The notes under the pieces were generated by a model. That model ran no database searches. It was not told the DNA's origin and saw only the letters and a program-made list of their open reading frames with translations. Below, one piece after another: positions 39,501-49,900 of a stretch of DNA of 64,000 nt (the first letter of the stretch is position 1; each line of letters begins with the position of its first letter). The stretch is from Paragordius varius. Taxonomy: Eukaryota > Nematomorpha. Position numbers and translations under genes: made by a program. The stretch spans positions 11,470,001-11,534,000 of the forward strand of contig OZ176054.1 in assembly GCA_964247055.1 (NCBI GenBank), read 5' to 3'.

Positions 39501-39543
39501 CGACATTTTTAAACGTGTCAAAACTCAGACAATGGAGACTTGA
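30545..39543 (+). CDS. Periphilin-like protein with N-terminal RRM (20 exons, 1044 aa)
   Basis: Exons: 30545-30639, 30663-30788, 30814-30890, 31290-31371, 31609-32009, 32356-32490, 32559-32628, 33179-33641, 34032-34185, 34918-34982, 35170-35270, 35725-35858, 36242-36401, 36658-36788, 37139-37258, 37895-38221, 38558-38666, 38987-39191, 39265-39314, 39414-39543; every phase closes. Residues 15-92 form an RRM (RNP2 LFMRGF at 17-22, RNP1 RRFLFVAL at 53-60). Next come Ser/Arg-, Asp/Glu-, RG- and Asn-rich stretches with SP sites and a PPPPPP run. The end (about 975-1035: VVDTFKHYLEQ, AYREDCNTLYGVSKVLI…) closely resembles the human periphilin C-terminus (…QVYRQDCETFGMVVKMLIE…), the helical domain that self-associates and binds TASOR in the HUSH silencing complex. 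Human periphilin, as remembered, lacks an RRM. Nuclear RNA-linked silencing or mRNA processing is inferred. The least certain junction is the acceptor at 34031. Confidence 0.85.
32725..32896. mobile_element. 172-bp MITE in intron 7 of the periphilin-like gene
   Basis: The ends are inverted over about 60 bp (GATTATCAC… with …GTGATAATC), and the element is flanked by identical 9-bp repeats ATTTATTAA at 32716-32724 and 32897-32905. It is too short to code and is presumably mobilised in trans. The 8-9-bp duplication would suit a hAT- or Mutator-type transposase. Confidence 0.8.
37440..37770. other. GC-richer island in intron 15, possible element remnant
   Basis: The intron between 37259 and 37894 holds a segment with CCACCTCCCCGCGGTGTCGG, far richer in G+C than the surrounding introns. 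The phrase 'gataactacgaaact', echoed by 'tataactacaaaact', appears near each end. It may be an old insertion; there is no coding sequence. Confidence 0.3.
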
Positions 39544-39576
39544 ATAGAAGAATATACCCATCTATCTTTATTTAAA

Positions 39577-39582
39577 AATAAA
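39577..39582 (+). promoter_or_regulatory. Polyadenylation signal of the periphilin-like gene
   Basis: AATAAA lies 34 bp after the stop codon, implying a very short 3' untranslated region. Confidence 0.55.
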
Positions 39583-40239
39583 CACTTTAATCTGTTTTCT
39601 ATTTCGTTCATGTATATAATTATAAATGTTTATTATACTTTATATTGCATATTGTATAAATGGTCCATTACCTGTTATTATTATGGTAAATTATATAAAT
39701 ATGTATTTGTTTTTTTTCAATATGAAGTTAACATAAATTTGCGTAATAAAATGAGAATTTGTGAAGTTTCATTAGTTCCAAATTGAGCCGATGGCGTGCA
39801 ACGGCTAAATTTGGCCGGATGGTTAATATTAAACCAATGGTCTAAGCGTTTAATTAATCGGCAAGCCGATTCCAATTTTTATAACTGATTTAATTTAAAT
39901 CAAAGAATTCGTCAATCGGATGTGTTGCTCTATTACCATAAAAATAAAAAATTCCTCTGAAGGGTAACCACCTTTAAAAACAAAGTTTCCTCTGAATACA
40001 TTAACGTTAGCTTGCAATTGTTCGACGATCCCACTACCTGGATTTAAGAAAAATATTAGTATTTTCTTATGGGTTGCTTAGGCTTTACGAGTGATAAAAG
40101 AAAGTTATTACAACTTTTGTGGTAATTACTTCTAAATGCCGAGCGCATATTTTTCTAAATTATTTATTTGCTAAAGCTAAATGCTAAAAACAAAAAATAT
40201 CACTAATAAATCAAAAAATATATAAAGCAAAACAATATA

Positions 40240-41230
40240 TTCATATAATTTCAGTTGTGGGCTCCGAAAATCAAGTTTTTGGACCCGTCTGAATTTGGTA
40301 ATTTTCTCAAACTAAAAGCAAAGATGCCGATATGTACGATAAAATTTTTAAATATATTCAAATTTTGACATCAAAATTAGTTTTTTTTCAAAAAATTGGT
40401 TTTTAAAAAATAACATTTATAGCAAAATTTTGGTGAAATGAGTTTAACACATTTTAAAGCATGATGGAAACTGTAAAACACTCTAGATATTATAGAAACA
40501 CTTCTCTACATCATTCGATTATGCTGAACATTATAAATCTTCACAGATATTGAACAAAATACTTGTTCGCCGATAAATTCAATTATACAACATTTATAAA
40601 TTAAAAATTTGTGGTGTCATAGAAAACAGTATTTTATTAATATATTAATACTTTGATATAAATTGGGATAATTAACGACTCTAAATCATATTTATTTGAT
40701 ATTGTTAAACAAATTGAAAATAACGGTTCCCACTGATATTTTGCTATATAAAAAATATTTAAATAGGCCAAAACACATAAATAAAATTAGGTTTTGTCAA
40801 AAAATCTCAACTTGAAATTTCGACGTCATTTTTATTTTATATTTTTGGAAAATCTCGTGTTTTTTTATTTTAAGAAACTTTTTTTCATTTAATTAATTTA
40901 ATCAGAAAAAGTGGTTTATGCATTATTTTACTATACACACTGTCTTATTGGCTATTACCTTCCGGGTAATCCATAAAAGTAAATACCAAGTATTTTTAAA
41001 TGTACCTTTTCTTATTTTTAGGTAAACCAATATTATATAAGTACAAAATTTTGCAGTCCTTATCATTTTATTTCATGTTTTTGAATGTTTGATTTTAAAC
41101 AGGCCCTTGCTGTCACCAACGACCCCTATTTGAATCAATAGACTGAAATGAATGATCCAAGCATTATGGTTATTTACCGTTTCCACCATATTTCAATATA
41201 CCATAAAAGTTCATCAAAATTTTGTTAAAA
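40240..41230. repeat. Older diverged copy of the 42880-43645 repeat
   Basis: About 40730-41160 aligns in direct orientation with about 43030-43520. Shared boxes are 'tttcgacgtcatttttattt', 'aaaaagtggttta', 'ccaagtatttttaaat', 'agtacaaaattttgc' and 'gattttaaacaggccc'. The outer limits are uncertain. No coding sequence is seen from the end of the periphilin-like gene to this repeat. Confidence 0.55.
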
Positions 41231-42306
41231 ATTTAATTTTAAAGCAAACATCCATTATTTCGGAAATTGTCAAAACTTAGCACATATTATTTATTATTAT
41301 GCATTATCAGAATTTTCGATTATAGTTCAAGAAAACTTTCCCATTTTAACGTATTAAAGATATCAGACTTCAAAATATACTAAAATTAAAAATTTTGTAA
41401 AAAATTTGTTTAAATTTTTATATATAGTTTATGGTATATTTTAGTGATATTTTTTGGGAATGAAGCATTAAGCCTTTACCTAAAAATATTATTTAACAAA
41501 TATGAGTAAATTTTGTCATTTTCCGATATTGAGCAGTTTCCACAAAATAAGGCCAAAACCAAAAGTACCATGATAATCCTGATTATTGAAATATTATTTC
41601 ACCAGGATATTTTTATTCTTAGATTTTATGCGAGGTGCCTATCAAAGAAGCGATTGCCTCGATGTTCATTGCATGTATAGAGATTGCGTTAGGCGCTAAA
41701 ACATATTATCTTTTTTACAATTATAATGTCTTAAAGGTATAAAAAATTGGAAATATGTTTATCACAAAAGGAACAAAAATAAAATAATATGTTACAAAAA
41801 CTTATTAATGGTTAAAGAGCTCAGGCCATAGAATGCAAATTTATAAAATTTAAAAGCAAAAATTTGATTTATTTCATATAATCATGGATAATTGGGGTAA
41901 TTTATTTCAAAAGATAATAACGCAATTTTTTATTGTAACCAAAAAAATTATAAGGTTAACACGTTCAATTTAATTTTTAATCGATTCACACAACGAGTAA
42001 GTATTAATTATTTATATTGACTATGCTAATAGCTTACCTATCACAAACTTACTATGTTACAACATCAATTAAATTTTCTGCGTAGACTAATTTACGACAA
42101 AATTGAAATATACATATTAAACGTAAAACTAAACAAGACAAATATTAAAATGATATTGTATTGGTAAATGACGGATTGATTATGTTTTATAATAACAGTT
42201 GTTAAATCCGTAAGATAATGATAAACGAAAATTAAATAGAAAATTAATTGAAAGATATATTTAACAGAGATTATAAACGATATGTGAAACACTTTCGTCA
42301 ATAGCA

Positions 42307-42349
42307 ATCGCAGACTAGTTTCGTGCTTGTTAGCACTCATCAGTACGAC
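42307..42349 (-). ncRNA. Type I hammerhead ribozyme (left arm)
   Basis: Read on the minus strand: stem I 5' GTCGTA (42349-42344), core CTGATGA, stem II GTGCT-AACA-AGCAC, core GAAA, minimal stem III AC-TA-GT, cleavage after GTC, then stem I 3' TGCGAT (42312-42307). All invariant core positions are present. Stem I pairs over six positions including two G-U. Confidence 0.88.
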
Positions 42350-42566
42350 ACAAATAATTGACTTGGGGTTTTCACATATCGATTTCATATATATATCCAA
42401 CTTTGCAATTATGGTTTAAATGCAGTCGGTTATACGAATTTAAATTAAATTTAATTGACATTTATAAAAATTAAACAGAAAATTTGAAAATAAACTGAAA
42501 ATTAACACTAGGTTACCTTAGATTTAGAGCTACTTACTGCATTTAAACCATAATTGCAAAGTTGGA

Positions 42567-42605
<39 letters not shown>

Positions 42606-42642
42606 GAAATCGATATGTAAAAACTCCAAGTCAAATAGTTGT

Positions 42643-42685
42643 GTCGTACTGATGAGTGCTAACAAGCACGAAACTAGTCTGCGAT
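42643..42685 (+). ncRNA. Type I hammerhead ribozyme (right arm)
   Basis: Stem I 5' GTCGTA (42643-42648), core CTGATGA (42649-42655), stem II GTGCT (42656-42660) closed by AACA with AGCAC (42665-42669), core GAAA (42670-42673), stem III AC-TA-GT, predicted cleavage after C42679 (GTC), stem I 3' TGCGAT (42680-42685). The palindromic two-base-pair stem III with a TA turn is too tight for a stable monomer. It is the form thought to self-cleave efficiently as a dimer, a known trait of retroelement-borne hammerheads. Confidence 0.9.
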
Positions 42686-42879
42686 TACTATTGACCAAAG
42701 GGTTTCACATATCGGTTATAATTTCTGTTAAATATAATTTTCAATTAATTTTCTATTTAATTTTTTATCATTATCTTACGGGTTAACTGTTATTACAAAA
42801 AAACATACTTTTTTGACCTTAGTATTTACTGCATAAACAAAATAATATATACAGTCATGTATATTTTATTTTATCAAAA

Positions 42880-43645
42880 ATTTATTTTTTTTTTCGTTAA
42901 ATGGGTATAATTATTTGGAAGAATGGAAAAACAAGAGTTCTATGGTATTAACACTTCGATTCAAATTGGGGTATCTAAATACCCCAGACTAAATTTAAAT
43001 TAATATTTTTAAAAAACTACTGAAGGAAACGGTGCCAATTTAAATTTATACTTCTATCCTTATATATATTATATAAATATGCCAAAATATCTTGATAAAA
43101 TTTTGTTTTGAAAAAAAAGCTCCATCTCAAACTACTTCGACGCCATTTTTATTTCACAAAATTTTTGCAAAATATCGTCTTTATTTAATTTTAAGGGTAA
43201 AATTAAAGCGAATTTTTTATATAAATTACATCTAACATTGATAGAAATAGAAAAAGCGGTTTAGTTTGCATAATTTTTCAATTTTACAATTTGACACATG
43301 CCACGTTGACGAAATTTTTACCTTTCGGTTTTAGCTTAAAATAAGTAATATCAAGTATTTTTGAATAAAAATTTTTTATATTTCGGTTTATTAATATTAG
43401 ATAAGTGCAAAATTTTGCCATGGTTTCGGTTCCTTCTATATTTTAAATAATTTAATTTTAAACAGGCCTGGGGTATCCAACTACCCCAATTTGAATCGAA
43501 GGACAAAAATGAGTGTGTTGTATCCAAGTGTTAACAATATCATATTCACCAAAAAAAATAAGAATACCATAGTCTTGTTTTTTCCATTCTTTACCAAATA
43601 TATATATACCCATTTAACAAAAAAATTTTTTTTTGATAAATTAAG
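42880..43645. mobile_element. Terminal-inverted-repeat element without coding capacity
   Basis: The left end (about 42880-42990: 'gttaaatgggtata', 'gaatggaaaaacaag', 'gattcaaattggggta') is mirrored at about 43470-43645 ('ccccaatttgaatcgaagg', 'ttttttccattc', 'tatacccatttaac'). The ~480-bp interior is shared with the older copy at 40.2-41.2 kb. It lies just downstream of the HEATR5 3' end. Confidence 0.65.
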
Positions 43646-43943
43646 GATATATGACTGTAATTGGGAGTGATGCCAATTTACAGCTCTATTTTTAATTTTA
43701 TTTTTTTATAATAATATAGTAGTATTTAGAAAAAAAATTTTTGTCTTTCAATATTTACACTTTGTCTATATAATTTTAATTTTTACTGTGTATAGCAACA
43801 AGACTTTTCATATGTTTTAACATTTATTATAATTGAATAATTCATAAAAAATGTAATACTATCACAAGCGTGTCAATATTAAGCTAAAAAGGTCTAAAAA
43901 TAAATGCGTTTATATATTTATATGTATGGTGTATATGAATTTG

Positions 43944-46900
43944 TCATTTTGAAACAAAATTGCTAAAATCAGTTTTAAGCGTAATAGTGGGCACGTTATT
44001 ATGTGTAGAATTAGTATTAGAAGCTACACCATTCGTTAAATGGTGAGTAGTTGAGGATGAATATAAAATAAATTTTTCGAAAGACACCTTTATATGTTCA
44101 TTGTTTTGTAAAATGTGCTTAAATATTTCATTGTATTGAGTCGCAAACAATGTTAAAATTTCGATTATTGCTTTTCGTATAGATTCAGTTTTGATTTGCC
44201 GATTATTATTATCAGCATCGTCATCATCAATTTTTGCAATAATTTTAAAGCAAAATGACGAGAGAAGGCATAAAAAGGTGGTAGATTGCGCTGGACTACA
44301 TCTCTTAAGACAGGAGATAAAATAAACAAAATAATCCTTTATTAGATGAATGTAGATATCATTAATTGCTTTCAATGGATGATTTACAATTGCGTCCATT
44401 TCTTTCAAGCATGAAGGTAGGATGGTTTGAATAAAGTAGAGAAAAATTTCTTTGGGCACAAAATCGATCTCGTTGAGTTTCGTTAAAAAGGATAAAATAA
44501 CGTTGAGAGTTTGTAGATGTGTTTTATTAGGAAACTCTTCAGTAGTGGCATTAGTTAAAGAGGAATTAATTAACTTAATATATTTATCAAATATGCCAAT
44601 TAATTCACGGGTAAAAAATGTACTACATTCACCCAAAGATTGAGATTCATGAAACATTTCACAAAGTGAAAACGTAAGGTGAAAAAATGGAATAATTGTT
44701 TGTAAGGGAGAAGAATCTGGGCTCTCATTTCCACCCTGATAAATTGTATTATATAAGGCTGCAACGATTACAATATATTTTTCTTGGTGGGAAAGATCGA
44801 TTTGAGTTTTATGAGTTGAAGCCGGGAAATTTAGATAGATACACTTAGCTATGGAAGATATACACATATTAGCTAGTGAATTAATTGATGAACGTATCGT
44901 TGTATATCGGTATAATTGATACAATTCATTCAGCGATATTATAAATATGGGCGATACATCATTTTCAACCTTAAAATTATTCAATAATATAAGTGTATCC
45001 ACTGCTTTTATAATTAATCGATACACATCGTGTTGGGACAATTTAGTTAGTTTTTGCTTGAAAATACGCTGTAATATGATTGAGATACCGATAATGACGT
45101 TTTTAAAGTCTGATGTTTCAATATCATAATCGCTCTTTTTGGTTATAGAAGTTATGAATGATTGAAGTATTACCAATACTTGAAAAATAACTTCATTTTT
45201 GTCTTCAAAAGCAAGAGTAAGTTTGTACGATATTTGAAGAATTTCCGACAAAATTTTGGGGTGATTAATAATTATAGGTGTCATAAAGTCCATGTTTAAA
45301 AGTAAATTGTTCAAAGAATCAAAGCATGCAAATAATTCACTTTTACGTAATTCAAGTGCATTATTGCACAGGGCATGTATCACAGTCCCCAAAACCAAAA
45401 AGGCTTCATCAAAGTTTACAGGCTGATGGATAAAGTACATGCTTAAAGCTCTACAAATTGATGCCCACATAGTACTATATTGTTCGTGTAGTCCTCCCCC
45501 TCCTCCTCCTAACGACTTTGTTAAAAGGGTTTCTGTCCCATTGTTGGGAGAAACAATTTTTTCAATAGAATGATGTTTAAGAAAATCGATCCAATTTGCG
45601 TATAAATATTTCAAATCTGATGTTTTGATTTCATAATCATTAATTGGATTTGTTTGTCGCGCGCTGGAAAAGTATATAAGAGAGTAGGCATGCAATATGG
45701 ATATTTTTTCCAATTTAGAAAACTTTACGTCCTCAGAATTTCTTAACGAATCAAAAAGTACTCTAAGGTTATTAGCAATGGTTTGGGGTATTGGATATGC
45801 ATTTGTTATACATTGACTGACCCATCGTCCACAAACATAACAAGCCATTGCTGTAATTAAGGCATTTTTCTTAGCAAACACATCGGTACTTTTATCGTTA
45901 CCATCGAATGTTGGCTTATCATCTAAAGGTATTGAAGATTTAAGAGATAAAGCGAAGGCTGGCTTTAAGCAAGCTCCTATTTGTGCCTCATATTGCTCAA
46001 GAATACAGTGATTTGACGAAAATTTGTCCCCTCGATCCTTTTGAATGTTGAATGCATTTTTATCAATGGTATCAACTGATTCATAAACGTTTTCAAAGCT
46101 TTCTAAAATAAGGGATAAAATTTTTAGACCCAGAACAGAAAGGGTAACACAAGTTTCAATATTGGTGACACATAGGAATGATATTCGCAATAATTCGTTT
46201 AAATGTTGGACAAGAAAATTTTGTGTAGTGCCAGATTTATGATTGACTGTATAATGTGGACCCTCATATTTATAATGATTATTGATGGTGGATATAATGA
46301 GAACGAGACATCGGGCACTTAATAACTTGGTGTCGATTGAAAATGGAACATTATTATTTAGCAATGTTGGACCCAATGTTATTTCCGAAAATTTGGAGTC
46401 TATATCATCATCAACTGTAGGGGACATAGATTCACCCATTTGTTGATTTTTGGAAAGGGGATCTAATTGTTTAGAGCCTAGAATGGTTTCAAAGGATGTT
46501 ATATAATCATTTAAATGGTTGTCAATCATGGTAATAGTTGTAACCATTTCATATATAATAAATTTAGATTCCGTTTTAACTATCATGTCCTCCTCTTGAT
46601 TTATATTGTACAAGAGATATTTTATAAAATTATTGTTATTTTCTTCGATATCACTGGATGCGTTTCTAAACCAAACTGATATTTTCGAATAATCCTTAAA
46701 GATTATTTGTTTAAGCAAGATGAGAATTTTGCGTCGTAACAAAGAGTATGAACTGTTATAATTATGTTTGCAACTAGAGAGTATATCATCTAATTGGAGC
46801 GGACTTGACTTAACATATATAAACAGATAATACATACATTCAAACGCTTCAAGTCGTATAAAATCATGATTATTATTGTTTAAAACATGACACAAAGTAC

Positions 46901-49900
46901 ATAAAAGCGATTTAAGGTAGCTAGTGTGAGTCAAGTTGTTATTTAATTCGGGTCCAACACACCCAGTTATGGCACTTATACAGCAGGCATAAGCCCAAGT
47001 TTCATAGGTAGGATCTGATGTGCTATTCAAAATACTTTGAGAGAAATTGAGCAACATAGGCTGTATTAAGTCTTTAATATCATCATAAACGCAGGACTCA
47101 ACAATAATTGCCAAACTTGTTAAGGACCAATATCGAATGTGCATGGAAACGGGATCAGACGATAAGGTAAGCAATAAGTTAATAGTAGTCTTAACCTCCA
47201 AATTTGATGCTTTGCCATTAGCTATGATACAAGCAAGTTCAATGATAAAAGCCGATCTTTGTGTTGGCTGAGTTGATTCTTTACAACCGTCAAAGGCAGT
47301 ATTAAATATATCTTTAGCATTTCTTTGCATTTTAACAATTTGGCCAATAAGCCTGGCCGACGAATAACGTAAAAATGGAGAAACCGAAGAAAATAATGAA
47401 TCCTTAGCAAATTTTACCAAAAGTTTATATTCCTCTTCTGATGCCAGATACTTGCTTGCTCTGCAACCGTACAAAGAATAGATAAGATTTAACCTCGATA
47501 TAAAATAAGGGTCATATCCAAAAACATCTTTTACATTTTTGAGTAAATGATTACACTTATTTTCTTCAATCTGTTCCCCAATCTTGATTAATGTTAGGTC
47601 AAAATGTTTTAATATTTGTAGCTTATGTTTATCTATGATATAAGGATAAATGTGTTGGAAACATTCGATTGCAGCTGACAACAGTCTTTGAGATATTGAA
47701 TGTGAAGTGCTATATACCCAAGGTTCCAATAAAATTTTTTCAAACTCGTTATCTTCCTTAACATGGGTCAACCAATGATTGGCCAAAAGATTTAAGGGAG
47801 ATGTTTTCTCATTTGTAAAATCTAAAGATGTTTGACCCAAATCATCATTTATTTTTTGATCATTTTCATTGGCATAAATAGGGCCTTTTAGATGCGTTTG
47901 GTCATACGAGTAAGTCACTAAGGGGAGACAACTATCATGTATAACGGTATTACAGTTGTTATTAGGAATACTAATTAAGGTAATTGGCAATAAGGCACTA
48001 ATTTCTCTTATATAAATATAATCTGTATCAATTGACTCAACCCCATTACATTTGGCTATGTTTGGAGATATGAGTAATTTTATAAGTGAATCAGGAGATT
48101 GGGTTATTTCAATAATGAGTTCACGAATCAGTATATTATATTGGTTATCCAGTGTTGAAGGGCGTAAACAAGTTAAGATTTTGAAAAACAATGTTTTTGC
48201 CTTAACAATCATGCATTTGTGTTGGAAATTATTAGACATTAGAATTTCACCGATGTTAGCAAAGGATTTTAAGACAAAACCTAACAATTCTTTAAAATCT
48301 TTTTCATTATCTACAAAACATTGCTTATCATATTTTAAACAGACATAGTGTAGATGAGACAATGCACCATTGAAATTTATTATAACTAACGGTTCTAGGG
48401 GTCCTTGCTTTTTTTCAATGGTAAGCGCCATATTCCAATATTTACGCATATCTTTAATTAAATCTTTGAAGTAAGTAAGATGCACCAAGCAATTAGCGAT
48501 TTTCCAGGATACTTCACTGTAATTTTCTGTTTCGATGCTTTTGGTAGCAAACGATACGTTTAATGCAATGAAAAGATTGAAAACCTTGTCATATGTCAAA
48601 TACACTTGATTTGGATAAAGTTCAACCGTGCTTTTATACAATGAACAAAGATGTACCATCGCCCTTGCATATGCGTGAACATACGTGGTAAGCGTCCCTG
48701 TTGTTGCATGATTGGACAAATTTTGTGATTTTAAAACTGACCAAAAGTACTTGAGATAATCGATTAACAGAATTGAACCCGGACCTAGGGCTTGAAAGAG
48801 TTGACATTGGCAATCAAAAGCAGACTTTCGAATGGCTGAAAATGGCATTCTCTGACCCCTTATCCATATATGATTTTCTATCGTTTGATTCATGGTGGTA
48901 ATAGTGTTAAGGATAGCTGGTCCGATTCTCTCTATAAGTAATGTTAAAGTTTGAAACATCAAAACTATGGTATCTATGATGCCTAAAAAATTTTCACAGC
49001 TGCAGATATCTTTGTTGATCCCGACCAGCTTTTTGGTTAACATAGAATGCACAATGTTAAAACAAACGTTTAAATCACATAAATCTTGGATTAAATGTTT
49101 GCAAACATTACGCATGATAGTTAAACCTATTTGTTGATGAAAAGCATAAAGCGTAGGAACGACGGCTCTTGTTTTAATATACGATGAGTTATTGTCTAAA
49201 AGACAAAAATGTTGAATTACGAAATCGAAAAGGTGATAAAAGTAGGTTACATAATAACTCACTCCTTCTGCATCTTCCAAAAAGTTTTTCACATTTTTAT
49301 GATTGGTAGAAGCAGTTGGCAAAATCAAATGAGGTTTTTTGCTCAATAGCAGCTTCATAAACTCCAAAAGTGCATATGATACACCTATTAGGGTTGTTTT
49401 ATAAACCGTAAAGGTGGACTGAATATAATTCAGAGGGTTATTATATTTTGAGTTGGCAGCGTCGCCACCAACCTTAAAAAGTGGCACCAATGTAAAATTC
49501 GTCAAATTTTCCACTTTAGAATTGATATTAGTGAGTTTTGTCAAACAGGGCTTAAATATGGTCAAAAATCCGGATGAAATAGTTTGAGGTTTCCATTTCA
49601 CGGAATTTTCTTGAATCATATCCTTGTCTGGAAATACCGTTTTAAACACTAAAAATGCAATTAATTTGGAGGTAGCTTTACGAACAAAGTAATCGGCATA
49701 ATCAAACAACTTATAACAATGATTCAATATTAGATCAAAATCATTCATTATAGTGCATCCAACCTTGGGGACATTTAGAGACAATAATATTATCTGCGCA
49801 GAAAGTATTTGTAAGGATGGGTAAAACCCTTTTTCTTTGTCCGTGTTGTTAAAAATATTATTCTTAAAAACTATAAATTTATAAACATCCAAGTATAATT

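Larger units (their letters stand above)
42179..42808. mobile_element. Inverted-repeat element carrying two hammerhead ribozymes
   Basis: The left arm (about 42179-42436) is the reverse complement of the right arm (about 42536-42808), joined by a ~100-bp AT-rich centre. Each arm contains a type I hammerhead motif, so transcription from either side yields one sense ribozyme. A (TA)n tract at 42567-42603 lies in the right arm. Type I hammerheads in animals are known from Penelope-like retroelements and related small retrozymes. A Penelope-like end is present in this window at 63775-64000, but a direct link is inference. Confidence 0.75.

Noticed and set aside
42562-42786. 74-codon ORF beginning with an Ile/Tyr repeat
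   Set aside because: It reads a (TA)n tract and the hammerhead arm; not a gene.
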